Positions 7,301 to 12,409 of a DNA stretch of 12,409 bases are shown piece after piece; position 1 is the first letter of the stretch; the number at the start of each line of letters is the position of its first letter. Location: the NCBI GenBank assembly GCA_964384025.1, contig CAYLJJ010000138.1, forward strand, positions 1 through 12,409, in the 5' to 3' direction. A program made the position numbers and the translations under genes. Source of the stretch: CAYLJJ01 sp964384025 (GTDB lineage: Bacteria; Myxococcota_A; Bradymonadia; UBA7976; UBA1532). Below the pieces are notes generated by a model. The model was given only the letters and a program-made list of their open reading frames with translations, ran no database searches and was not told where the DNA came from.

Positions 7301-7360
7301 GTGCCTGTCGTAGTCAAAGCCTCGGGTGCGTTTATCCGCCACCACCGCCACGAGGCTCAT
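4316..7360 (-). CDS. AEP-type primase fused to SF2 helicase
   Basis: This is a 1014-aa replication protein. The N-terminal third has archaeo-eukaryotic primase motifs: VLFCDVD (D79, D81), YHTAHG (T114-x-H116), then RVDWPCRDWTRHFRLP (D142, R153). A helical linker (about 230-320) resembles primase C-terminal regions. The ATPase follows with Walker A GAECGLGKT (K374), Walker B AIDEPP (D521, E522), an ArgN-like segment in GAVRGLNHMADADALVTLG and motif VI QAHGRLR (Q904, R908, R910). Five cysteines (C448, C469, C477, C483, C486) lie between Walker A and B, where XPD/DinG-type helicases carry Fe-S ligands; Zn binding is equally possible. Residues about 955-1005 look like an HTH. ATG 7358-7360 makes an ATGA overlap with the RadD-like gene. 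It probably unwinds and primes element DNA. Domain calls are from motifs read by eye. Confidence 0.83.
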   Translation of the reverse strand: MSLVAVVADKRTRGFDYDRHDAPESYRVTEVREALNRKYLTDAHLVTYVVKEARYQPRINKPGLPQFPRPVEVDVLFCDVDNPGHVLWTDETAAEAIYMYQGMEILKTAGVYHTAHGARVVQPLAKPIPVQEVEPYIRRWFLELEQAGLRVDWPCRDWTRHFRLPHVRRDGARYRSSWMNLEKMRPIELLPLPPESEWELLELGKTSKPSQAKSCTSTPKRIPPIDWSKEAPEFWRDKVEVIAEAVLKVQTEWHTLFMAIAGALLSRQVPPEHIPTLCRAISLATGADTRTEDREDGARSTVKRRLSGQPATGFTQLRREWPEVAAAIDDVTSRGMETQLRALTKLSAPETCRSVEETTAAIEEAIRKAPDSLTLIGAECGLGKTRALIAIAVERANKPYASGKATGKRAPLGSKTAISVDKTTLAIQIQRDLEAKGVSVKRLFGPLSVLNDDGTPVCHFHKNASLLVAGGQSMKRDLCEGRWSRPCPHLFTCTACSGVEGPEDARVTVGPHALISALDAAAGSTGLLAIDEPPYLLQTTEIGLKDLSDTEGALSYFEKEYTKALLPALQAARAWIESPFEEDEATPLADGLRRFADQVEQAVLMDAQIAAQIEGDLVECAEHAPLQDERSTAPPIKMTELAKARQSFSLAKMIGDASKVLRTIHQALKEEKLPVVGVVEHRKNKDVLLITSTRRTLNAALKRYGAVVILDANVELNAAIYEKAIGYTPHIHTFTAGDGAPIKRTVLVFKSANRKRWLPENKLQAETGLISAMRHLIDWIKEDPRAKKVGLITIRPIRLALDVILHPNDVAALAAWRDSKQPEAALDALRAALLPLLSGWGGEFILGHYGAVRGLNHMADADALVTLGDAWPNIGQVRNDMDFLGLPQDNDKRSYGLCRAELEQAHGRLRTVHRTRPGRALHIGIVPPGGSGWTNDAVDVRRIPQGRPPSKSAMGVEELNDIVVFFGSISAAAKAVKCSRSYLSRCRSGQISMSEKIAGLLREAVKLPVTRSTY

Positions 7361-8898
7361 GGCCGCCCTCTCTTGCCGCGAAGGGCCCTGTCGATCTCAG
7401 TCCAGGAGAGCTGTTTCCCCGAACGTATCGCTCCGCGCATGGAGGCGTTGAGGGCCTCCTGATTGAGCTTGAGCGCGGGTGTCGCTGCTCGCGGTTGAAC
7501 AGGCAGCCGCGGCGGGGCCTCACCGAACTTCTCTTTGTAGCGGTAGTAGATCCAGCCGGGCTTATAGCCACGCTCCAAGGCGATTTTGTGCAGCTTCTCA
7601 AGCTCAAAACGCTTCAAGTCCTCATGACTCACCTCGATCAAGGTGCCATCACGCTCATCGGGCATCTCATCAGGCTCACCGGAGAGAGCCTCGCCGCACT
7701 CAGGGCACATGCGCTTAGAGAGGGCCAAGACCGCGAAGCAGGAGGGGCAGGTGCGGACAGGCGCGGAGGAGTTGGTGCTGCGCTTCTTGCGCGTCTTCAA
7801 GGAGAACTGGCGGTCGTCTTGAGGTAGCCCGTGTTGAAGCACGCAGCCACCGTGATCGAGGATGATCGCCTGCTGACCATTCCAGGGGCGCAGGATCCGC
7901 CCTGCTTGCTGAAGATAGAGCCCCGTGGAGCGCGTGGGTCTGGCGAGGATGGCGCACTTAACAGATGGTTGGTCCCAGCCCTCAGCCAACACACCACAAT
8001 TAACTAACACTGTGATCGCGCCTAATTCTAAGCGCGCGAGCATCGCCGCCCGCTCATCGCTGGGCGTCTCGCCATCCAGATGCTCAGCGGCCACCCCTGC
8101 CTGCTTGAACTGCTCTGTGATATGCTGCGAGTGCGCCACTGACACCGCGAAGGCCACCGTCCGCATCCCCTTGGCGTGGCGCATCCAGTGATCCACCAGG
8201 TTGCCCACCAAGGCTTTGTCATCGACCGCATCTGCCAAAGTCTTCTGATCGTAGTCACCGCGCTTAGTGCGCACGCCTGAGAGGTCAGGCAGCGCGTCTG
8301 GTGGCGCTGTGAAGACTCTGGGCTCTACCAAGAACCCCTGGGCAATAAGCTCTTTGGGGGAGGAGACCTGGATAAGCTCATCATAGGCGTCGCTGAGCCC
8401 AGCGCCGTTGGCGCGGTATGGAGTCGCCGTCAGTCCAAGATGCAGGGCCTTAGGATAGTGGGCCGCTATATCCCGATAAGACTTCGAAATTGATCTATGA
8501 CATTCATCAACGAACACAATATCAGCATGAGGTTTGGGGCGATTGCGCAGGGTCGCCACGCTCGCCACCTGCACCCGCGCCCCAGGGCGCCGACGTTTGT
8601 CTGTGCCCATGACCACGCCGAGCTGATCTTCGGGGATGCCGAACTGAAGCAGGCGATTATAGGCTTGGCTGATCAGCTCTCGGCGGTGCGCCATGAACAG
8701 CACGCGTTGATCACGCTCGACAGCTTTGACGATGAGATGTGCTGCAATCGTGGTCTTTCCAGATCCAGTCGGAGCCACGATCACCAGCCGCTTCACGCCC
8801 GCAGCAACACGCGCGTGGACCTTGGCGATCGCCTGCTCCTGATATGGACGTAGACGCACCTCTCCTGTTCGGCCCAGGTGGCCGTTCAAATCACTCAT
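7357..8898 (-). CDS. SF2 DNA helicase, RadD (YejH)-like
   Basis: This 513-aa DEAD/DEAH-type helicase has a full motif set: LRPYQ (16-20), Walker A APTGSGKTT (K48), DECH (131-134), TATPYR (157-162) and motif VI QQAGRILR (Q330, R334, R337). A CX2C...CX2C zinc ribbon (C384, C387, C398, C401) follows the second RecA-like domain, and a charged C-terminal tail ends in LRGKRGRP. RecA-like domains followed by a zinc finger match E. coli RadD (586 aa), an ATPase acting with SSB in repair and recombination, and related phage helicases. ATG 8896-8898 has TAGGAG at 6-base spacing. The stop overlaps the primase-helicase start, so the two helicases are translationally coupled. The family is confident; the RadD subfamily is probable. 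Confidence 0.9.
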   Translation of the reverse strand: MSDLNGHLGRTGEVRLRPYQEQAIAKVHARVAAGVKRLVIVAPTGSGKTTIAAHLIVKAVERDQRVLFMAHRRELISQAYNRLLQFGIPEDQLGVVMGTDKRRRPGARVQVASVATLRNRPKPHADIVFVDECHRSISKSYRDIAAHYPKALHLGLTATPYRANGAGLSDAYDELIQVSSPKELIAQGFLVEPRVFTAPPDALPDLSGVRTKRGDYDQKTLADAVDDKALVGNLVDHWMRHAKGMRTVAFAVSVAHSQHITEQFKQAGVAAEHLDGETPSDERAAMLARLELGAITVLVNCGVLAEGWDQPSVKCAILARPTRSTGLYLQQAGRILRPWNGQQAIILDHGGCVLQHGLPQDDRQFSLKTRKKRSTNSSAPVRTCPSCFAVLALSKRMCPECGEALSGEPDEMPDERDGTLIEVSHEDLKRFELEKLHKIALERGYKPGWIYYRYKEKFGEAPPRLPVQPRAATPALKLNQEALNASMRGAIRSGKQLSWTEIDRALRGKRGRP

Positions 8899-8966
8899 GA
8901 GTTACTCCTATGTGACCGCAGGAGCGGAAGGAGATGAGCCCCAGCGGTCAGCGTGTGGCTGAGGCT

Positions 8967-9653
8967 CTAGGCGGTGACGCTCTGAGCTGGTTTGGCGTAT
9001 TTGCGCGCGTAAATCTCCAAGGTCCCAAGGACACGCCAAGCGACATCCATATCCGCGACGACAAGATCTCGCGCTCGCTGAACCTTGAACTGCTTGAGGA
9101 ACATGTTGATCTGCTCGCGAGGCAGGAGCCTCAGGCGGGCGATAAGCTCAACGGCGGTCTCTTCATCAATCGGTGTCACCTCATCCTCATCTTCTTCACC
9201 CGCAAGGGCCGAGAGATCATGAAGCTTCAGAGAAGCGATGGCACGGTGTTCGGCGGGGCTGATCTTCCGCTCGGGGGTCAGAGTGTGAACAGCCCTTGGG
9301 TCGCCCGCCTCTCCATGCCGCTTGACCTCAAAGATCCAAGCGTTCAGGTCGTACTCTTTGCGGATCTTGCAGAGCGCGTGAAGCCAGCGAATGCCGCCCT
9401 CCATGATCCTCATGGTGTCTGCGCCAGGGAGGTATATGTTGATCATCAAGCGAGGCGAGGCTCGCATGCCGATGTGGTAGCGAGGATCATAGGCTTCGTA
9501 GTGGTTCCCCACCCAAACCACCTCCCGCGAGAATGGCTCGCCACAGAAGGCGAGGAGCGCGGCGTCTCCATCGTTGACGAGCCGGGCGAATTTGTTCTCT
9601 GAACCGGCGTGACTCTGCCCATGCTCTGTGGGCTGCTCTCTCTTGGTCGTCAT
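8967..9653 (-). CDS. Putative ssDNA-binding-like protein, paralogue of the 238-aa protein at 11574
   Basis: This 228-aa protein shares a clear core with the one at 11574-12290: FCGEP(F/Y)SREVVWVG (here 36-49), YE.YD, MIN.Y.P, MEG, FE..RHGE..DP (108-119) and LHDL. C-terminal helical regions also match (IARLRLLPR / MERLKELPR). The central F.(I/V)..RHGE..DP....L.P pattern recalls a segment of phage ssDNA-binding OB-fold proteins, and leading the helicase-primase operon fits that role, but the assignment is inferred. I chose ATG 9651-9653. It has GAGGAG upstream at a longish 10-base spacing, whereas a TTG 21 bases earlier has no site. An acidic stretch (GEEDEDE) separates core and tail. Copy B of the 31-bp motif lies 51 bases upstream. 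Confidence 0.78.
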   Translation of the reverse strand: MTTKREQPTEHGQSHAGSENKFARLVNDGDAALLAFCGEPFSREVVWVGNHYEAYDPRYHIGMRASPRLMINIYLPGADTMRIMEGGIRWLHALCKIRKEYDLNAWIFEVKRHGEAGDPRAVHTLTPERKISPAEHRAIASLKLHDLSALAGEEDEDEVTPIDEETAVELIARLRLLPREQINMFLKQFKVQRARDLVVADMDVAWRVLGTLEIYARKYAKPAQSVTA

Positions 9654-9704
9654 CTCGTTCTTGCTCCTCAGCAATCCGAATTTTGGTTGAGGCCTTCACA
9701 AGAG

Positions 9705-9735
9705 ATAGAGCCGAATTTGGGCTCCAGTGAGACGC
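9705..9735 (-). promoter_or_regulatory. Copy B of 31-bp bipartite promoter-like motif
   Basis: On the minus strand this reads GCGTCTCA, 11 bases, then ATTCGGCTCTAT, ending 51 bases before ATG 9653. Upstream (9736-9752) lies an AAAAAAGTTCGG stretch resembling that upstream of copy D. Confidence 0.65.
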
Positions 9736-9936
9736 AGATCCGAACTTTTTTGTGAGCGACGTTGTTTTTAAATGGAGCCTTGCCTCGCAGCGCTCATCGT
9801 GTTGCTGAGAGACGTTGTCGACGGAGAGTCCCTCCCACATCAGCGCTCCGCATGTGTTCCCTATCTATCGAGAATGCTTGCACAACGGCTGTTGTTCGTC
9901 GGATTAAAGTCTGGCCCACATTTCGGCAAACAGCGC

Positions 9937-10380
9937 TTAAACAGCACCAGCGCGGCCTAAAAGCAGCTGCCCTAAACACCACTTAGAGGCAAGGCTGCAC
10001 CACCCGCCCGATCTCAGATAGGCGCGACGCCCCATAAGCCCTGACCGATTGATTACCCAGAGAGCAAAAATAATGAGGGCAAGAGCCCTGAGGAGAACGT
10101 CATGATCACCATTGTCCTTAAGAGCGCCAAAGAGCCCTCCTGCCCCACCTCCGAGGAGAGATTCCTCAACAACTCCCCCCCCGCAAATATCGCTAAGTTG
10201 ACCCGCTGAGCCAAAACATAAGAGCCCAGAGGGAAACATAATGAACATCAACTCTTTACGAGTGTCTCTACCCCATAACGGCGGTGCTCTGTCCGTTGGT
10301 AATGGAATTAGAAGCGTTCTTAATGATCTGATCACATCAAAGCACAACGACACCAACACTATAATAACAACCGAAGACAA
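9937..10380 (-). CDS. Possible small membrane protein (uncertain)
   Basis: This open frame of 147 codons begins at a TTG. It encodes a hydrophobic N-terminus (SSVVIIVLVSLCFDVI), a second hydrophobic stretch (LMFIMFPSGLLCFG), a Gly-rich segment and a further likely membrane span (LLRALALIIFALWVI). Frequent G at codon position 1 and T at position 2 suit a membrane protein. Against it, no Shine-Dalgarno site precedes the TTG, the codons are less GC3-rich than in neighbouring genes, and plus-strand ORFs with better start signals lie opposite. ATG codons inside the frame (for example in KELMFIM) could give a shorter product. A small phage membrane protein such as a holin-like protein is conceivable but unsupported. 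Confidence 0.35.
   Translation of the reverse strand: MSSVVIIVLVSLCFDVIRSLRTLLIPLPTDRAPPLWGRDTRKELMFIMFPSGLLCFGSAGQLSDICGGGVVEESLLGGGAGGLFGALKDNGDHDVLLRALALIIFALWVINRSGLMGRRAYLRSGGWCSLASKWCLGQLLLGRAGAV
10102..10209 (+). CDS. Possible 35-aa leader peptide (uncertain)
   Basis: ATG 10102-10104 has GAGGAG 6 bases upstream, a good ribosome binding site, and opens a 35-codon frame starting MITIVLKSAKEP and ending at TGA 10207-10209. It lies downstream of the weak promoter candidate at 10049-10076 and upstream of the 48-aa ORF. The composition is unremarkable, and it is antisense to the possible membrane-protein frame; at most one of the two is likely real. Confidence 0.3.
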   Translation: MITIVLKSAKEPSCPTSEERFLNNSPPANIAKLTR

Positions 10381-10387
10381 CTCATGA
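10241..10387 (+). CDS. Small 48-aa protein coupled to the sigma-like gene (uncertain)
   Basis: ATG 10241 opens a 48-residue frame (MNINSLRVSLPHNGGALS...) with an Asn/Thr-rich tail. Its TGA (10385-10387) overlaps the ATG of the next gene as ATGA. That next gene has no Shine-Dalgarno of its own, so coupling from this ORF would explain its translation. An AGAGGG lies 7 bases upstream of the start. Codons are AT-richer than elsewhere in the element. No domain is recognised. The overlap is the main argument; the opposite strand carries a competing frame. Confidence 0.45.
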   Translation: MNINSLRVSLPHNGGALSVGNGIRSVLNDLITSKHNDTNTIITTEDNS

Positions 10388-11199
10388 AACTAGATTTAAT
10401 TCAGGACGCGCTGAAAGAGACGACAAGGAAGCCTGCAACCATGGAAGCCTTTAAGTTGATGCGGAATCGGCGCAGATCCCTGCACCGATTCTCTTCACCC
10501 AAGGATATGATGGAGTTCCTCAACTCCCGTGAGATTGAAAACAGCAAAGCTCGCAGCGCGGTGACCGCGACGCTCATCGCCGCCGCTCAAAGGCGCGACA
10601 ACAGCATCGCCCTCACCTTGCTCACCCTCGCCTTCTTTCCTGGGCTCTTAAATCTGCGCAGGCGCCTACAGCCCATGCACGGGCTCACTGAAGATGACAT
10701 CAACGCGCTGCTGTTGGAGAGCTTCTTTCAACGCATCATCAACTTTAACCTCAAGAAGCTGGGCCGCCGCGCTGTGCTCAACCTCATCTTTGGGACTCGC
10801 AAGATCGTCTGGGAGGTGATCAACGGAGAGCAGCGCTATCAAAAGAACAAACACCTTATGTCCAAGCTAGAGAGCAGGCTGGTCCCCTCTCCAGAGCTGC
10901 TGTTCATCGTTTTAGAGGCTGAGCAGAGAAAGGAGGAGCTGTTTCAGCGCCTGATCTCCACCGAATCAGAGAAGAACATCCTTTTGCTCTTTCAGACCTA
11001 TGGTCAGGATGTCTCTCTCATTGATTGGCTCCGTGGTGAGCAACCCAACCTGGAACACAAAGAGTTTATCCGAGAGTACGCACGCATCCGTCGCCTTCGC
11101 GTGCGCGTTATCGCTCGGATGAAGATGCGCGCCACGCTGATCTCTTCACCCGACTGTGCTCCCGCTCAGCTCGACTTAGATCTGAACCTGAAGCCCTGA
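10384..11199 (+). CDS. Sigma-factor-like protein (distant sigma-70 region 2/4 resemblance)
   Basis: This 271-aa basic, mainly helical protein has two suggestive segments. Residues about 76-125 (LTLLTLAFFPGLLNLRRRL...TEDDINALLLESFFQRI) resemble sigma region 2, with an acidic ED followed by a helix. Residues about 193-247 (...TYGQDVSLIDWLRGEQP..., then a run of Arg-rich helix, EYARIRRLRVRVIARMKM) resemble region 4 with its recognition helix. If so, it would direct RNA polymerase to element promoters. The similarity is remote and read by eye; another DNA- or RNA-binding helical protein is possible. ATG 10384 has no good ribosome binding site but overlaps the stop of a 48-aa ORF as ATGA. It heads the rightward gene group and lies near four copies of a non-canonical promoter-like motif. 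Confidence 0.62.
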   Translation: MKLDLIQDALKETTRKPATMEAFKLMRNRRRSLHRFSSPKDMMEFLNSREIENSKARSAVTATLIAAAQRRDNSIALTLLTLAFFPGLLNLRRRLQPMHGLTEDDINALLLESFFQRIINFNLKKLGRRAVLNLIFGTRKIVWEVINGEQRYQKNKHLMSKLESRLVPSPELLFIVLEAEQRKEELFQRLISTESEKNILLLFQTYGQDVSLIDWLRGEQPNLEHKEFIREYARIRRLRVRVIARMKMRATLISSPDCAPAQLDLDLNLKP

Positions 11200-11238
11200 G
11201 CTACTGCGGCCATAAAAATCATCTTTCTTCGCCAAACA

Positions 11239-11269
11239 GCGTCTCATCAAGCCCTTAATCCAGCTCTAT
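11239..11269 (+). promoter_or_regulatory. Copy C of 31-bp bipartite promoter-like motif
   Basis: On the plus strand this reads GCGTCTCA, 11 bases, then ATCCAGCTCTAT, ending 43 bases before ATG 11313. It is the only plus-strand copy and precedes the only plus-strand gene pair outside the sigma-like unit, so orientation follows the gene in every case. Confidence 0.65.
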
Positions 11270-11312
11270 TCTAATGGAGTCTTTGATTGAATATCGCGAA
11301 CGGAGTCATTCC

Positions 11313-11561
11313 ATGAATGCAGAAAAGCGCATCCAAGCAGCATTCCATGAGCTGACCATAAGCCTGCTCAGCCTCTTTGATATCTACAACGCCTCTCCAG
11401 ACCTCATTGAACACGCGGCGGATGAGATCGAGAGCATCCTGCGCCATCACCTGAAGGCCCCACGCTCAAAGAAGAAGAGCAAAGGGAAGCTCGCTTTAGA
11501 GCGACTCCTTGATGAACTCGAAGCCCATAACTTGACCTTTGACCGCTCAACCACCCACTAA
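11313..11561 (+). CDS. Small helical protein of unknown function
   Basis: This 82-aa protein, MNAEKRIQAAFHELT..., is predicted mostly helical by eye. It has an acidic middle (HAADEIESILRHH), a Lys-rich stretch (RSKKKSKGK) and a second acidic helix (ALERLLDELEAHN). No domain is recognised. I prefer ATG 11313 because GGAG lies 7 bases upstream. The in-frame ATG at 11274 would sit only five bases after the promoter-like motif with no ribosome binding site. It is followed after 12 bases by the 238-aa ssDNA-binding-like gene, so the two probably form an operon under motif copy C. A small partner protein for that product is a guess from position only. Confidence 0.68.
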   Translation: MNAEKRIQAAFHELTISLLSLFDIYNASPDLIEHAADEIESILRHHLKAPRSKKKSKGKLALERLLDELEAHNLTFDRSTTH

Positions 11562-11573
11562 AAGAGAGGAAGC

Positions 11574-12290
11574 ATGACCAACACAACAAACGCATGGGAC
11601 CGCGCCACCAAGCTCGCTGATAAGCACAGCAACCAGGGCGGCATCTTCATCCGCTTAACCAACAACCACGATAAGATCATCGGCGCCTTTTGTGGTGAGC
11701 CCTATAGCCGCGAGGTCGTCTGGGTTGGCGAGAAATATGAGACCTACGACTCCATGATCCACACAGGCAAGCGGCCCAGCCTGCGGATCATGATCAACTT
11801 CTACGTCCCCGCCGAAGGCAGCATGAAGGTGATGGAGGGCAGCACGGTTTGGTTCAAGGACCTGCTCAAGGTCCGTGACAAGTATGGCCTAGATAAATGG
11901 CTCTTTGAGATCGAGCGTCACGGTGAGCCTCGTGATCCCAAGACGAAGTACACCATCCTCCCCGAAGAGAAGATCGACGCGACCACGCACACTCGCATCA
12001 ACGATACGCAGCTCCACGATCTCGCCGCTCTGGTAGAAGATGCTCAGGAGGAGAAGAGCGAGCCTTCGACAGGTGAAGCCTCTGCTCAGGTAGATCTGCA
12101 CATCGCCAAAGAGATCATGGAGCGCCTCAAAGAGCTCCCACGCTCTGACGCAGAGAGCTTCATGAGCAAGCTCGGCCTGCGTCGCTTGCGCGACCTCGCC
12201 GCTGATGATGTAGCCACCGCGCGCGAACTTCTCAGCCAGCTCGAAGCCCAACAGCAACACACAGGGGATGTAGATCCTTTTGCCCTCTAA
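11574..12290 (+). CDS. Putative ssDNA-binding-like protein, paralogue of the 228-aa protein at 8967
   Basis: This 238-aa protein is clearly homologous to the minus-strand product of 8967-9653. Shared landmarks are FCGEPYSREVVWVG (39-52), YETYD, RIMINFYVP, KVMEG, WLFEIERHGEPRDP (109-122), TILPEEKI and LHDLAAL, plus a C-terminal helical region with RLRDLAADD. A central variable stretch (about 155-170) is Glu/Ser-rich. It ends GDVDPFAL, acidic with a terminal Pro-Phe, loosely like the acidic tip by which SSB proteins recruit partners; the other copy lacks this. ssDNA binding is an inference from the FEI.RHGE..DP....LP segment and replication context. ATG 11574 follows AGAGAGGA closely. The plus-strand position under its own motif copy suggests separate control from its paralogue. 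Confidence 0.78.
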   Translation: MTNTTNAWDRATKLADKHSNQGGIFIRLTNNHDKIIGAFCGEPYSREVVWVGEKYETYDSMIHTGKRPSLRIMINFYVPAEGSMKVMEGSTVWFKDLLKVRDKYGLDKWLFEIERHGEPRDPKTKYTILPEEKIDATTHTRINDTQLHDLAALVEDAQEEKSEPSTGEASAQVDLHIAKEIMERLKELPRSDAESFMSKLGLRRLRDLAADDVATARELLSQLEAQQQHTGDVDPFAL

Positions 12291-12291
12291 A

Positions 12292-12327
12292 GGCTGAGCA
12301 GCGCTATCAAGCGCGGGTGTTTCAGCC
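12292..12327 (+). terminator. Nested hairpin after the last gene, possible terminator
   Basis: GGCTGA (12292-12297) pairs with TCAGCC (12322-12327), enclosing GCGCT-ATCA-AGCGC (12301-12314). It starts 2 bases after the stop of the 238-aa gene, where a terminator is expected, but no T-tract follows. Confidence 0.3.
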
Positions 12328-12370
12328 ATCCACATGAAAACACTCCTCTTTCTCGGTTGACTGACTTGCT

Positions 12371-12409
12371 ATGACCCCAAAGCGAAGCCTGTATGAACGC
12401 ACCGAGCAG
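12371..12409 (+). CDS. Possible start of a gene cut by the window edge
   Basis: ATG 12371 is the first start after an in-frame stop (12362-12364) and the frame stays open for 13 codons (MTPKRSLYERTEQ) to the window end. No clear ribosome binding site precedes it and the fragment is too short to identify. Confidence 0.25.
   Translation, partial: MTPKRSLYERTEQ

Larger units (their letters stand above)
9654..10240. other. Divergent intergenic region, content contested
   Basis: This region lies between the leftward and rightward operons and is lower in GC than its surroundings. Copy B of the bipartite motif (9705-9735), with an A/T tract beside it, serves the leftward genes. A weak sigma70-like candidate, TTGATT (10049-10054), 16 bases, TAATGA (10071-10076), points right. 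From 9772 to 9936 several short overlapping ORFs exist on both strands, but none has a usable ribosome binding site. Beyond 9937 a minus-strand membrane-protein ORF and plus-strand mini-ORFs compete. Confidence 0.5.

Noticed and set aside
8913..8950. Inverted repeat TGACCGC...GCGGTCA between the ssDNA-binding-like and RadD-like genes
   Set aside because: Only 7-bp arms around a 24-base loop and no T-tract; too weak to call a terminator or operator.
8934..9602. 222-codon plus-strand frame
   Set aside because: It lies opposite the 228-aa gene, which has a clear paralogue, a ribosome binding site and a promoter-like motif. The frame is an antisense shadow.
9772..9960. 62-codon plus-strand frame in the divergent region
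   Set aside because: No ribosome binding site and no recognisable domain; several equally short frames overlap it on both strands.
11889..12335. 148-codon minus-strand frame
   Set aside because: Antisense to the 238-aa paralogue, whose conserved residues follow the plus-strand frame.

Overview
The window carries part of an integrated mobile element, most likely a prophage or phage-like integrative element, in a moderately GC-rich Gram-negative bacterium. Ribosome binding sites are strong (AAGGAGG type) and genes are tightly packed with ATGA/TGATG overlaps. Protein style loosely recalls Myxococcota or other former Deltaproteobacteria, but this guess is weak. No capsid, tail, lysis or conjugation genes are visible. 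What is present looks like an early DNA replication and recombination block beside an integrase.

Layout. (1) 1-353, plus strand: C-terminal end of a tyrosine recombinase, followed by a 322-bp gene-free gap. (2) 676-9653, all minus strand, in transcription order from the right: a 228-aa putative ssDNA-binding-like protein; a RadD-like SF2 helicase; a 1014-aa protein joining an archaeo-eukaryotic-type primase domain to an SF2 helicase; a repeat and hairpin array; a 55-aa small protein; a 274-aa Cys- and Pro-containing protein; a RecB/AddB/Cas4-like PD-(D/E)XK nuclease with a predicted Fe-S cluster; a 112-aa resolvase-like nuclease; and a 239-aa HTH protein. (3) 9654-10383: a divergent, lower-GC intergenic region with contested small ORFs. 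(4) 10384-12290, plus strand: a sigma-factor-like protein, an 82-aa small protein and a 238-aa paralogue of the ssDNA-binding-like protein.

Two signals stand out beyond the genes. First, a 31-bp bipartite motif, GCGTCTCA-N11-(A/T)T(T/C)C(A/G)GCTCTAT, occurs four times with exactly the same internal spacing. Each copy sits 29-67 bases in front of a gene and points the same way as that gene, so it is probably an element-specific promoter or operator. The neighbouring sigma-like protein is an attractive but unproven partner. Second, 4023-4338 holds two 20-bp-stem hairpins and four short direct repeats that include duplicated fragments of the 3' end of the primase-helicase gene. This could be an origin, a terminator array or a palindromic repeat element.

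Together the genes could open DNA (two helicases), prime it (AEP domain), coat it (paralogous OB-like candidates) and process ends and branches (two PD-(D/E)XK nucleases). No DNA polymerase is seen in the window, so that role may fall to the host or to genes outside it.
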